The position numbers were made by a program, and so were the translations under genes. Shown piece by piece: positions 22,126-30,338 of a stretch of 42,476 nt of DNA. Below the pieces are notes generated by a model. The model was not told the DNA's origin. It made no database searches and was given only the letters and a program-made list of their open reading frames with translations. Origin of the DNA: Bacteroides sp. 43_108 (GTDB lineage Bacteria; Bacteroidota; Bacteroidia; Bacteroidales; Bacteroidaceae); contig MNQS01000016.1 in the NCBI GenBank assembly GCA_001915545.1, forward strand, positions 1 through 42,476. The letters are read 5' to 3'. Numbering within the stretch: position 1 is the first letter of the stretch; every line of letters begins with the position of its first letter.

Positions 22126-23559
22126 TCATTCGCCAAAGACACGTCTTGCACCCTTGTAACGGCGCACATAGTAAGGCTGACCGACAAAATCGTCAACCCT
22201 TATGCCGCCCTTAGGACTGGCGTGAATGAATCTGAAATCTTTGTTCTTGCTGTCAACCGAAACAACCATGCCCACATGCCCTATTCTACTCGATGCGGCG
22301 CTGCCGCTGAAAAAGACGAGATCACCTACCTTCAGGTTTCTCCTGTCAACAGATTTTCCCTGTGTAAACTGGTCGCGCGAAGAGCGTTTGAGCGATATGC
22401 CGACTTTAGAAAATACATAACTGGTAAATCCTGAACAATCAAAAGAATTGGGTCCGCTGGCACCTGCTCTGTATCGGGCACCCAATCTCGACTCTGCCAC
22501 ATCTACAAGCTTTCTCGCCAGCTCAAGCATCCTTACATTTTCCTTAAGGACAACATCACCATTCTCATCAATTATCAGCTTCGAGTCAGGAAAATCTATC
22601 TGCGTCATTCTTCTTATGCCGTCTACCATTTTTCGGTAACGTTCAATTACAAGCCCCTTCGACGCAACATGCTCTACACCGAGAATCTTTCCGCTGCAGA
22701 AACTTCCGTCATCATAAAGCTCAACTTCAACCAAAGGAGAATAATCGTAATGTGCATCTTCAAAATATCTGAATGGAGCACAATAATTGCCAATTCCGTA
22801 CATTATTATCCTGCTTTTGTAAAGCTCCATAGTCTGAGGGAGGTCTGCACCATGAAAATATACAACGTCAGCACCATGGTCCACATAGAAATGGGCAGTC
22901 TTCTTCAATGCTTCACGCCCCTCATGCCCCATCTTGCTTCCGCCCCTGGCATACAAACCTCCAAATTGCGGATCATCAGCGGAAACACCTACCACGATAA
23001 CATCGCAGCTGGAACGCAGATTTTTCAAAACCCTGCGAACCTTTACCGAATCGGTCATTGAAAGAGTATGGCGCGAACTTCCGAACGAAGCAAACCCGAA
23101 AACAACACCGTTTCTCGAAAACACAGTGTATTCGCAAATATTCCTCACACCTGCACAGCTTATATTGTTCTTGCTGAGCAGATCGAGAGTGCCTTTGATC
23201 CCATCCATACCATTGTCTCTGACATGTCTGCCAGAAAGGCCGAATGCCGAAAAGCCAAGATCAGACAAGAAAGACGACACATCGCTTCCTCCATAAACAC
23301 GCAAACTGTGCTTGAGCTGTTCGTGCACCTTCCCCGACAATGTCCCGTCCAAAGAAGCAAAAGACGCATCGGCATGCTTGATGGAATTCTGAACTATGGT
23401 AAAAAATGGATCTACGCCAGAATAGCGGAGTGCATCTTTGGCATTGAATGTCGACAAATCAATATCACCGGCACAGACAACTCTGATTCTTTCTTTGGAA
23501 GAACCGCAAAGAACAGAGGCCGAAAAAATAATGCAAATTATGTATCTTAAAAACTTCAC
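22126..23559 (-). CDS. CapA-like domain fused to an NlpC/P60 cysteine peptidase
   Basis: Two-domain secreted protein of 477 aa with signal MKFLRYIICIIFSASVLCG. Residues about 25-300 resemble the CapA/PgsA metallophosphatase-like domain (AGDIDL, GLSGRHVRDNGMDGIKGTLD, IIMYGIGNY). Several ligands typical of active CapA proteins are altered: NLE is SLDG, the NNH motif is SGRH and the late HPH motif is FHGAD. Residues about 350-477 are an NlpC/P60 domain with an intact catalytic set: Cys375 in SFDCSGF, His428 in IGHVGM and His446 in IHASPKGG. NlpC/P60 enzymes cut gamma-D-Glu-diaminopimelate links in peptidoglycan. The gene is followed by DUF4886 and preceded by the EFR1 gene. The CapA part may bind rather than hydrolyse. 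Confidence 0.8.
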   Translation of the reverse strand: MKFLRYIICIIFSASVLCGSSKERIRVVCAGDIDLSTFNAKDALRYSGVDPFFTIVQNSIKHADASFASLDGTLSGKVHEQLKHSLRVYGGSDVSSFLSDLGFSAFGLSGRHVRDNGMDGIKGTLDLLSKNNISCAGVRNICEYTVFSRNGVVFGFASFGSSRHTLSMTDSVKVRRVLKNLRSSCDVIVVGVSADDPQFGGLYARGGSKMGHEGREALKKTAHFYVDHGADVVYFHGADLPQTMELYKSRIIMYGIGNYCAPFRYFEDAHYDYSPLVEVELYDDGSFCSGKILGVEHVASKGLVIERYRKMVDGIRRMTQIDFPDSKLIIDENGDVVLKENVRMLELARKLVDVAESRLGARYRAGASGPNSFDCSGFTSYVFSKVGISLKRSSRDQFTQGKSVDRRNLKVGDLVFFSGSAASSRIGHVGMVVSVDSKNKDFRFIHASPKGGIRVDDFVGQPYYVRRYKGARRVFGE

Positions 23560-23639
23560 TGTAGTATTCGATAAAACATATTCCTAACTTAAACCAATAG
23601 ACAAGATAAATCTTGCCTATAATCTGAATCACAAGTAAA

Positions 23640-24395
23640 TTACGGATGGAGATACTGTCCTTTATTATCAGTAAACCTGCCATAACGTACAGCATGTACC
23701 GGACACGAGTGGTAGCACAAATAACAGCTGACACATGTATCGCCCCATTCAGGACGTTTTTCGTCATTCAATCTGATATTGTCCATCGGACATACTTCGG
23801 CACATTTCCCGCACGAAATACAGCAATCTGCACTGTGGAAAGGTTTGGTTCCCATCAGAAACTTATTGAAGAAACCTCCTAAAACTTTAGTCTTCAACCA
23901 AGGGAATGGACCAGGAAGACAGTCAAACTCCCCTTCTCCGCCCCGCCCTATGTAGTCGGCTATATATGAAATTCTGTCTTCAGCTTCAGCCAGTTTCTTG
24001 GCTTCTTTTTCAGGGGTATCGACATCGAAGCCCGGCAAAGCAACATACGATTCCGGCATCTTTACAGCAAAACCGCAACTGCACTTCCATCCTCTCTTCT
24101 CTACCGACTTAACGAACATACGACACATCTGTCCCGTATCGTCGCCGCATGTAGAAACGAAATACAGATATTTTACATTGCTTATATCTAACTTGCCAAT
24201 AAAATCCAGAATAAAACCGGGCACGCCCCATGCATACACTGGGAAAACGAAGCCTAGTTTCTCTCCGTCTTCCAATCTGTACTTATCATCGTGTTTCATG
24301 GCCTCCGGAATGAAAACCGCCTTGTCAGAAAATCTATCAGCAAGAACTTCAGCGGCCCACCTGGAGTTACCGGTACCAGAAAAATAAAAAATCAT
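23640..24395 (-). CDS. EFR1-type flavodoxin-ferredoxin fusion
   Basis: Cytoplasmic electron carrier of 251 aa. Residues 1 to about 170 are a flavodoxin-like domain with the FMN phosphate-binding loop FSGTGNSRWA at the start. The C-terminal 80 residues carry two four-iron clusters: CCISCGKCAEVCP and CVSCYLCYHSCP. This domain order is that of the EFR1 family of anaerobes. It precedes the CapA/NlpC gene by 80 bases and follows corA by 21 bases, and may share the corA promoter. Its redox partner is unknown. Confidence 0.85.
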   Translation of the reverse strand: MIFYFSGTGNSRWAAEVLADRFSDKAVFIPEAMKHDDKYRLEDGEKLGFVFPVYAWGVPGFILDFIGKLDISNVKYLYFVSTCGDDTGQMCRMFVKSVEKRGWKCSCGFAVKMPESYVALPGFDVDTPEKEAKKLAEAEDRISYIADYIGRGGEGEFDCLPGPFPWLKTKVLGGFFNKFLMGTKPFHSADCCISCGKCAEVCPMDNIRLNDEKRPEWGDTCVSCYLCYHSCPVHAVRYGRFTDNKGQYLHP

Positions 24396-24416
24396 AGCTC
24401 TTGAATTTTTATACCA

Positions 24417-25343
24417 TCAAATCCATTTCTTTCGTCTGAAATAGAACCAGCATACACCTGTAGTAAATACAGACGCTACTATTGCCGACGGAAAGCCCCA
24501 CCATTTTGTCTCAAGTCCGTTGGTTACGTTCATTCCTAAGAAACTAGACAGGAGTGTAGGCACCATGATTATGATGTTTAGTGATGTCAATACCCTCATG
24601 ACGTTGTTCATGTTGTTGTTGATGATATTGGCATACGTGTCCATCGTGGAATTCAAGATATTGATGTATATTGCTGTAGTTTCTCTCGCCTGGCTCATCT
24701 CGATGTTGACATCCTCGATAAGTTCTGCATCAAGTTCATCTACAGGAAGTCTGAACTTGATTTTCGAAAGGAGCGTTTCGTTGCCTCTAATTGAAGTGGC
24801 AAAATAAGTCAAACTGTCTTGCAGGCGTGAAAGTCCCACAAGATCCTTGTTGTCTATCTGACGGTCAAGGTTGCGCTTCGCAATCTCAATCATCGAATTA
24901 ACCCTCTTAAGATACTTCAGATACCATACAGCCGAAGAAAGAAACAATCTGAAAACGAGGTCTGAAGCATCAGAAAATCCCATGTTGCGTTTTTTCTGAT
25001 GGCTTATAAAATCCTCCATCATCATTGCTTCATAATGGCATACAGTAATTATCGTGTCATTCTTGATGATTATACCCAAAGGAATAGTGGTATAAGGTGT
25101 GCGCGAAACAGTGTTCTTGAAATAAGGAACACGAATGATGATCATAAGCCAGCCATCATCGTAGTCATATCTGGCCCTCTCATCAGCATCGGCTATGTCG
25201 GAAAGGAAATATATAGGAAAATTAAGCTTTTCCTCAAGAAACTTCACGTCGTCCTCGACCGGACAAGTAATCTGAGTCCAGCATCCAGACTGCCATTCAG
25301 ACATACTTTCCAAACCATCTTTGGTATTCCAGAAAGCTCGCAT
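24417..25343 (-). CDS. corA: CorA-family divalent-cation channel
   Basis: Inner-membrane channel of 308 aa, normally pentameric, for Mg2+ (some members Co2+ or Zn2+). The N-terminal cytoplasmic domain is followed by a long helix, and two helices close to the C-terminus. The selectivity motif GMN is residues 270-272 (FLGMNVTNG), directly after the first pore helix. The C-terminus ends in a basic RRKKW. The start is MRAFWNTKDG at 25343. The promoter is at 25469-25498 and gives a leader of about 120 bases with a short upstream open frame. Confidence 0.9.
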   Translation of the reverse strand: MRAFWNTKDGLESMSEWQSGCWTQITCPVEDDVKFLEEKLNFPIYFLSDIADADERARYDYDDGWLMIIIRVPYFKNTVSRTPYTTIPLGIIIKNDTIITVCHYEAMMMEDFISHQKKRNMGFSDASDLVFRLFLSSAVWYLKYLKRVNSMIEIAKRNLDRQIDNKDLVGLSRLQDSLTYFATSIRGNETLLSKIKFRLPVDELDAELIEDVNIEMSQARETTAIYINILNSTMDTYANIINNNMNNVMRVLTSLNIIIMVPTLLSSFLGMNVTNGLETKWWGFPSAIVASVFTTGVCWFYFRRKKWI

Positions 25344-25413
25344 ACTCTATAAGGCTTTACAGTTAAACATTATGATGCAAAGGCCCCATAGCGTACAAGA
25401 GTCCTTACATCCG

Positions 25414-25443
25414 TTACCTAAATTCCGCGTGATAATCGTCCAT
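25414..25443 (-). CDS. Possible 9-codon leader peptide in the corA leader
   Basis: The frame MDDYHAEFR plus TAA lies inside the predicted corA leader, about 20 bases after the likely transcription start and 70 bases before the corA start. It begins with two acidic residues. In enterobacteria the mgtA leader peptide, which is also short, senses Mg2+ by ribosome stalling or destabilisation. A regulatory role here is only inferred. Confidence 0.25.
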   Translation of the reverse strand: MDDYHAEFR

Positions 25444-25468
25444 TTCAGCTTTTAGTTGATTATAGTTG

Positions 25469-25498
25469 CAAAGATACAAAAAAACGCAAAAACTGCAA
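25469..25498 (-). promoter_or_regulatory. Bacteroidetes-type promoter for corA
   Basis: TATCTTTG (25469-25476) matches TAnnTTTG, and TTG at 25496-25498 is 19 bases upstream. The predicted leader to the corA start at 25343 is about 120 bases. Confidence 0.7.
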
Positions 25499-25584
25499 CA
25501 CACCTTGCTAGCATATCTCAAAATAAAGTAAACCATGCATAAAACGTCGCAGCAAGATGCAAGTACTCCGAAAAATATTAGTGC

Positions 25585-25851
25585 CTAAATGCGGAACGTG
25601 ACTACTGTTCCGTCGGCCACCCGCCTCATTGCTGGAACCTCACCATCCACAAGCCCAAGTTCATATACATCAACTCCTGTTTCGCTGTCCAGGAAATCCG
25701 AATCTATACCAAGCGTCAGATGATCATACTCCACAACTCGTCGGCCCGGATACAAAGTCTGCAGTTTCTCCAGTGCCGCTATGAAATAAGGATGTACATC
25801 GTCATAAGCAGCACTGCAATCAAACCTTCTGAATTCCAACAAATCTTCCAT
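25585..25851 (-). CDS. Small protein of unknown function (88 aa)
   Basis: The start at 25851 (MEDLLEFRRFDCS) is preferred: the longer frame from 25941 crosses a strong terminator at 25881-25915. The protein is acidic, with no signal or membrane segment. It contains DDVHPYFIAALEKLQTLYPGRR and ends VADGTVVTFRI. No family is recognised. The upstream terminator means it is not cotranscribed with rubredoxin. No tight promoter match was found. Confidence 0.6.
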   Translation of the reverse strand: MEDLLEFRRFDCSAAYDDVHPYFIAALEKLQTLYPGRRVVEYDHLTLGIDSDFLDSETGVDVYELGLVDGEVPAMRRVADGTVVTFRI

Positions 25852-25880
25852 ATAGTATACTAAAAACAAATACAAAAAAT

Positions 25881-25915
25881 CCCATGCAGGGAGAACAGGT
25901 CTTTCACTGCATGGG
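25881..25915 (-). terminator. Terminator after rubredoxin
   Basis: CCCATGCAG (25881-25889) and CTGCATGGG (25907-25915) form a perfect 9-bp stem. On the minus strand it is followed by ATTTTTTG. Confidence 0.85.
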
Positions 25916-25944
25916 AATATCAGATTATTATTCAATCTCAATTT

Positions 25945-26106
25945 TTATTCTTCAGGAGAGAACTGGTCCTTTCCAACAGAGCAGAGAGGACATTCGAAAT
26001 CTTCTGGAAGATCTTCAAATGCAGTTCCAGGAGCTATACCTGCTTCAGGAACACCTACTTCTGGGTCATAAACCCAACCGCAAACATCACATACGTACTT
26101 TTTCAT
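25945..26106 (-). CDS. Rubredoxin (53 aa)
   Basis: Short frame on the minus strand starting [20 protein letters not shown]. The two Cys-x-x-Cys knuckles for the single iron are C6-x-x-C9-G and C39-PL-C42-S. Length of 53 residues is standard. It lies 72 bases downstream of rubrerythrin, with a terminator after it, so the two are likely cotranscribed. Rubredoxin would be an electron donor for rubrerythrin in peroxide removal. Too short to appear in most gene callers' long-frame lists, but the motif is clear. Confidence 0.95.
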   Translation of the reverse strand: MKKYVCDVCGWVYDPEVGVPEAGIAPGTAFEDLPEDFECPLCSVGKDQFSPEE

Positions 26107-26178
26107 TTTCTCTAAAATTTTAAAGTTTAATATATTCAGAAATCAATTTAGACTAAATCACCAGTATAAAATGGCTTA

Positions 26179-26718
26179 TCAATAATTTTCAGCCTTTATC
26201 TGGAAATAGCTCTGTGGGTGTGCGCATACAGGGCATACATTTGGAGCTTCCTTGCCAACTACGATATGACCGCAGTTTGAGCACTGCCAGATGCAGTCGC
26301 CGTCTCTTGAGAACACAATCTTGTCCTTTACATTCTGCAAAAGCTTTCTGTATCTTTCCTCATGTTCTTTCTCGATTGCGGCAACTCCTTCAAAGAGTTC
26401 AGCGATTTCTATAAATCCCTCTTCGCGTGCCTCTTTAGCCATACGTGGATACATGTCTGTCCACTCACCCATTTCGCCAAGGGCAGCATTCAAAAGATTC
26501 TCCTCAGTATCCTTGATGGCACCTCCCTCGAGAAGCTTGAACCAGATCTTGGCATGCTCCTTCTCATTGTTGGCTGTCTCCTCGAAAAGCTGTGCAATCT
26601 GGACATAACCATCCTTCTTTGCCTTGCTTGCGAAATAAGTGTACTTGTTACGAGCCATTGACTCACCTGCAAAAGCCTCTTTCAGATTGGCTTCTGTCTT
26701 CGAACCTTTCAAATCCAT
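26179..26718 (-). CDS. rbr: Rubrerythrin
   Basis: Peroxide-scavenging non-heme iron protein of 179 aa. The N-terminal four-helix di-iron domain carries [19 protein letters not shown] and [27 protein letters not shown], giving the Glu and His ligands. The C-terminal rubredoxin-like domain has [11 protein letters not shown] and [15 protein letters not shown]. Length and order are standard. With rubredoxin 72 bases downstream it forms an oxidative-stress pair in a strict anaerobe. Confidence 0.97.
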   Translation of the reverse strand: MDLKGSKTEANLKEAFAGESMARNKYTYFASKAKKDGYVQIAQLFEETANNEKEHAKIWFKLLEGGAIKDTEENLLNAALGEMGEWTDMYPRMAKEAREEGFIEIAELFEGVAAIEKEHEERYRKLLQNVKDKIVFSRDGDCIWQCSNCGHIVVGKEAPNVCPVCAHPQSYFQIKAENY

Positions 26719-26771
26719 ACCATTTTCTTTTTTAAAAGTTAATAATGCTTTTATACTTTAAAGATATAATT

Positions 26772-27593
26772 TCAATACTGCTCGTCCTTGTTAGGGAAGT
26801 CGCAATTCTTGACATCTTCAATATAATGGCCTATAGCATCAGTCATGATTGTATGCAGGTCGGCATATCGTCTCAGGAACTTAGGACTGAACCCCTTCGT
26901 CATTCCCAACATGTCGGCAACAACGAGAACCTGTCCGTCGCATGCACCTCCGGCACCTATACCGATTACAGGAATAGTCAGTTCCTTTGTAACCCTTTCT
27001 GCCAGCGATGCAGGAATCTTCTCCAGAACAAGAGCAAAACATCCGGCATCTTCAAGCGCATGTGCATCGCTTATGAGCTTCTCTGCTTCTGCCTCTTCGC
27101 GGGCTCTGACTGTATATGTTCCGAACTTGTTGATGCTCTGAGGTGTAAGTCCCAGGTGTCCCATGATAGGTATTCCTGCTGCAAGTATAGACTTCACCGT
27201 GTCTATGATTTCCACTCCGCCCTCAAGCTTGAGTGCATCGCAGTGGCTCTCTTTCATGATGCGTATAGCGTTTGTCACACCTTCTGTGGCATTGACCTGA
27301 TATGTTCCGAACGGCATGTCGCAGACAACCAGAGCTCTCTTGGCGGCTCTCACCACAGCCTTTGCGTGATAAATCATCTGGTCGAGGGTTATAGGCAACG
27401 TCGTTACGTTTCCAGCCATCACATTCGATGCCGAATCTCCTACGAGAATCACATCCATACCGGCTCCGTCAACAATCTGTGCAGTTGTGTAGTCGTATGA
27501 AGTCAGCATTGCAATTTTCTTATTCTCCTGCTTCATCTGAATCAGACGGTGAGTAGTCACCTTTCTCTGATCTTCTACTAAATATCCAGCCAT
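26772..27593 (-). CDS. panB: 3-methyl-2-oxobutanoate hydroxymethyltransferase
   Basis: First enzyme of pantoate synthesis, which adds a hydroxymethyl group from 5,10-methylene-tetrahydrofolate to ketoisovalerate to give ketopantoate. Motifs: [43 protein letters not shown] and the late [24 protein letters not shown]. Length 273 is standard. The start has a promoter about 60 bases upstream and a hairpin in the leader. The product is the substrate of the ketopantoate-reductase-like protein encoded at 160-1128, which is far away. Confidence 0.96.
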   Translation of the reverse strand: MAGYLVEDQRKVTTHRLIQMKQENKKIAMLTSYDYTTAQIVDGAGMDVILVGDSASNVMAGNVTTLPITLDQMIYHAKAVVRAAKRALVVCDMPFGTYQVNATEGVTNAIRIMKESHCDALKLEGGVEIIDTVKSILAAGIPIMGHLGLTPQSINKFGTYTVRAREEAEAEKLISDAHALEDAGCFALVLEKIPASLAERVTKELTIPVIGIGAGGACDGQVLVVADMLGMTKGFSPKFLRRYADLHTIMTDAIGHYIEDVKNCDFPNKDEQY

Positions 27594-27622
27594 TTCAATT
27601 GTTTTTTCTTATTTGCATCTCA

Positions 27623-27640
27623 AGATGCCCACCGGCATCT
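27623..27640 (-). promoter_or_regulatory. Stem-loop in the panB leader
   Basis: AGATGCC and GGCATCT (27623-27629 with 27634-27640) form a perfect 7-bp stem with a 4-base loop. It lies 30 bases upstream of the panB start and downstream of the predicted transcription start, so it is in the mRNA leader. No T-run follows. Confidence 0.55.
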
Positions 27641-27652
27641 GCAAAGAGAACA

Positions 27653-27682
27653 CAAATGTATTCAGTACAAATATATAACAAA
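27653..27682 (-). promoter_or_regulatory. Bacteroidetes-type promoter for panB
   Basis: TACATTTG (27653-27660) matches TAnnTTTG; TTTG at 27679-27682 lies 18 bases upstream. The leader to the panB start would be about 55 bases. Confidence 0.6.
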
Positions 27683-27718
27683 TAAACTTTACAAGGAAAT
27701 ATATTCCTAATTTTTTCT

Positions 27719-28363
27719 TCAAGAATTCATAAGTTCTTCCACACGAGCATATGAAAGCCCAGTGAAATCGTCGAAAACAACACTGCATTTGTCAGCTATT
27801 GCCTCACGCGGATTCGTTGTAGCAAGACCTACTGTGTACATTCCCGCGCCCATACCGGCCTGAAGTCCAGTGAAAGCATCCTCAAACACAACGCAGTTAT
27901 CCTTATCTGCACCGAAAACCTCAGCACCCAGCAGATAACATGCCGGATCCGGCTTGGAAGCAGAAAACATCTCTGCCGTAAGAATCTTGTCGAACATGCC
28001 GAAAAGTTCAGGCAATACATGCTTCACGCAATCCATCTTTTTACTGTTGGAACTTGTTACGACAGCACATTTCACTCCGTTGCTGCGTATATCTGCAATA
28101 AACTCACGCACGCCAGGCACATAAGTATACTTCATCTCACGCTCCCACTCGTCAAGTCCCTCTGTCAGCTTGCGCTGTATTTCTTCATCGGGGAAATAAC
28201 GTTCAAAAATCTGTTTCAGAGTCGTACCCTTTATCACATCCGCAAAACTTTCTATCTCCGGATGATACATCTTGCCGGCCTTGCTCCAGAACAGCGAATA
28301 CTGGCTCTCCGTGTCTATCACCGTACCGTCAAGGTCGAACAGTGCAACTTCGAATCTTTTCAT
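27719..28363 (-). CDS. HAD-superfamily phosphatase (beta-phosphoglucomutase-like)
   Basis: Haloacid dehalogenase hydrolase of 214 aa. Motif I is FDLDGTVIDTES with the Asp nucleophile, motif II VVTSSN, and motif III/IV SASKPDPACYLLGAE and VFEDAFTGLQAG. The cap domain sits between motifs I and II, as in the beta-phosphoglucomutase/phosphoglycolate phosphatase group. Substrate not determined. It lies 125 bases upstream of panB and has its own -7 box at 28451-28458. Confidence 0.88.
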   Translation of the reverse strand: MKRFEVALFDLDGTVIDTESQYSLFWSKAGKMYHPEIESFADVIKGTTLKQIFERYFPDEEIQRKLTEGLDEWEREMKYTYVPGVREFIADIRSNGVKCAVVTSSNSKKMDCVKHVLPELFGMFDKILTAEMFSASKPDPACYLLGAEVFGADKDNCVVFEDAFTGLQAGMGAGMYTVGLATTNPREAIADKCSVVFDDFTGLSYARVEELMNS

Positions 28364-28450
28364 TTTTCTTGTCCTATATGATTATTCTTTTACCTCAAAA
28401 AACGTCACGTATGCCGAACACGCGCCTGCATACAGACAACTTTTCGACGG

Positions 28451-28458
28451 CAAAGATA
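28451..28458 (-). promoter_or_regulatory. -7 box for the HAD phosphatase gene
   Basis: TATCTTTG matches TAnnTTTG. The -33 region has a T-run 22 bases upstream but no clear TTTG at the best distance. The leader to the start at 28363 is about 80 bases. Confidence 0.45.
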
Positions 28459-28504
28459 ATGCAATACTTGTTCAAAAAAGCACAATAGAGCAACAAAAAA
28501 AAAC

Positions 28505-28556
28505 GGACAGACAACACCGCCTGTATCAAAAGCCGAAACATCCGATGCGTCTGTCC
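28505..28556 (-). terminator. Terminator after purT
   Basis: GGACAGAC (28505-28512) pairs perfectly with GTCTGTCC (28549-28556). On the minus strand the hairpin runs into GTTTTTTTTT. It lies about 30 bases after the purT stop. Confidence 0.8.
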
Positions 28557-28587
28557 ATTATATATATAAATATGTATTCTTCTATTT

Positions 28588-29757
28588 TTACTTCACCTCA
28601 ACCTTTGCGGCCAGCGATTTGCACTTGTCGCGCAGAGCATTGAGATCAGCTCCAAGTTTGTCGTAGCATACAACAACACCCATACGACGTCCAACATGAG
28701 CTACAGGCTTGCCGAAGATACGCAGATATGTATTCTCTGCTGCGCAAACATCTTCCATGCCTTCATATAGCGGACGCTCTTCTTTCTCAATACCTGACAG
28801 TATTACTGCACTGGCACCTATTTTCTCCTGAGTGATTGAAGGAATAGGAAGTCCGAGCACAGCACGGCAGTGAAGCTCAAACTCGCTCAGATTCTGTGTA
28901 CCTGCCAATGTAACCATACCGGTATCATGCGGACGCGGACTCAACTCAGAGAAATATACACCGTCCTTATCACTGAGGAAGAACTCAACTCCCCATATTC
29001 CCGCACCGGTAAGTGCTGCAGTGACCTTAGCGGCCATTTCCTGAGCCACCTTCAGCTGATCAGGCTTTATTGGTGCCGGCTGGAAACTCTCGCGGTAATC
29101 GCCGCCCTTCTGAACATGACCTATCGGCTGGCAGAAAAGTGTAGGACCGTTTTTCTGAGTAACTGTAAGAAGTGTTATCTCAGAATCGAACTTGATGAAC
29201 TGTTCTACGATAACCTCCTTTATATCTCCACGTGCACCTCGTGCAGCGCAGTCCCAAGCCTTTTCAAGTTCGTCAGGCGAATCAACCTTGCTCTGTCCGT
29301 GTCCTGAAGAAGACATGAGAGGCTTCACGATGAACGGATAACCTATTTCCGAAGCGGCCTTCTTGAATTCTTCAAACGTGCTGGCATATCTGTAGTCTGC
29401 AGTCTTTAGCCCCAGTTCTGTATGTGCCAGCTCGCGTATGGCCTTGCGGTTCATGGTGAAATTCACGGCACGTGCACTCGGAACAACCTGTATGCCCATC
29501 TTCTCGCAGTCATACAATTTCTCCGTACGTATCGCCTCGATTTCAGGAACTATGATGTCGGGATGATGGCGCTCAACGGCCGCCATCAGCGCGTCGCCGT
29601 CCAACATGTGGAAAACCTCGAACTCATCGGCAACCTGCATTGCCGGTGCTCCTGCGTATGAATCACACGCAATTACATACTGACCCTTCCTTTTGCACGC
29701 AATGACAAACTCCTTACCGAGTTCACCAGAGCCTAATAACATTATCTTCTTAAACAC
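28588..29757 (-). CDS. purT: Formate-dependent phosphoribosylglycinamide formyltransferase
   Basis: ATP-grasp enzyme that formylates GAR using formate and ATP in purine synthesis, without folate. [12 protein letters not shown] is the N-terminal motif of PurT, followed by [29 protein letters not shown], and SSSGHGQS, and the C-terminal [13 protein letters not shown]. Start choice is not certain: GTG at 29757 gives [16 protein letters not shown] at 29805 gives a hydrophobic extension of 16 residues. The GTG fits the family better. A likely promoter box is at 29877-29884 and a terminator follows the gene at 28505. Confidence 0.95.
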   Translation of the reverse strand: MFKKIMLLGSGELGKEFVIACKRKGQYVIACDSYAGAPAMQVADEFEVFHMLDGDALMAAVERHHPDIIVPEIEAIRTEKLYDCEKMGIQVVPSARAVNFTMNRKAIRELAHTELGLKTADYRYASTFEEFKKAASEIGYPFIVKPLMSSSGHGQSKVDSPDELEKAWDCAARGARGDIKEVIVEQFIKFDSEITLLTVTQKNGPTLFCQPIGHVQKGGDYRESFQPAPIKPDQLKVAQEMAAKVTAALTGAGIWGVEFFLSDKDGVYFSELSPRPHDTGMVTLAGTQNLSEFELHCRAVLGLPIPSITQEKIGASAVILSGIEKEERPLYEGMEDVCAAENTYLRIFGKPVAHVGRRMGVVVCYDKLGADLNALRDKCKSLAAKVEVK

Positions 29758-29876
29758 GTCGTATATATTTAAAAAAATTATACCTATCTTATCTTTCCGA
29801 TACATGAGAGATACACAAGAACTGCAACCAAACACAACATAACTACAGTACATGGCATTCCTCATGCAATCATCAA

Positions 29877-29884
29877 CAAAAATA
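29877..29884 (-). promoter_or_regulatory. -7 box for purT
   Basis: TATTTTTG matches TAnnTTTG. The -33 element is not clear. It would give a leader of about 110 bases to the GTG start at 29757. Confidence 0.4.
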
Positions 29885-30007
29885 TAAAAATCTTTTCAAT
29901 AATAGCCATCACCGCCCAAATTATTAAACAAGTTTATACTGCATGCCCCACTTTACCATGCAATATAAAAGTCCCCCACACATTCCAAACCAAGAACAAG
30001 CATATAT

Positions 30008-30090
30008 AAAAAAGCCACGCCCTACTCTCACGAGAAAGACGTGGCACGATAGTGTGAAAATGCATTTATTGTGTAATTATGCATTATATT
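30008..30090 (-). ncRNA. Candidate small RNA upstream of purT
   Basis: A minus-strand intrinsic terminator (GCCACG at 30014-30019 with CGTGGC at 30040-30045, then TTTTTT) has no gene in front of it. About 50 bases upstream on the same strand is TACTATTG (30096-30103) with TTG 20 bases further (30124-30126), a one-mismatch promoter. The implied transcript is about 80 nt and carries a second hairpin, AATGCAT/ATGCATT (30059-30065 with 30079-30085). No similarity to a known RNA family was recognised. Confidence 0.3.
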
Positions 30091-30297
30091 TTCTGCAATA
30101 GTAAGAAAAATATTTCAAACAAGCAAGCCTCAACCGGTATTTTGAATCTTTTCTGCAATCAACTACGGCAAAAACACTCTATCATAACAGAAAAACAGAA
30201 TTACTAGATTTTGCTATCCGCAGTAACCATAACTGTCCCCCATACCGGCTTATCATGTTTTTTACCATAAGATAACAGTTTACATGAAGCAAAAAGC

Positions 30298-30305
30298 TAT
30301 ATTTG
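30298..30305 (+). promoter_or_regulatory. -7 box for the second GH43 gene
   Basis: TATATTTG matches TAnnTTTG and lies 33 bases before the ATG at 30339. No exact -33 match at 19-21 bases was seen. Confidence 0.5.
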
Positions 30306-30338
30306 CAGAATTAATCATTTTCGGAAAAAAATTACCTT

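Larger units (their letters stand above)
29758..30338. other. Long intergenic region between purT and the GH43 gene
   Basis: About 580 bases without a protein gene. It holds the purT -7 box (29877-29884), a 6-bp hairpin TGCATG/CATGCA (29940-29962), an orphan minus-strand terminator (30008-30045), a candidate minus-strand promoter (30096-30126) and the GH43 promoter (30298-30305). Nothing else was recognised in 29963-30007 or 30127-30297. Confidence 0.6.

Noticed and set aside
25344..25468. M-box or other known Mg2+ riboswitch before corA
   Set aside because: Short GC-rich segments are present, but the conserved M-box core sequences were not found by eye.
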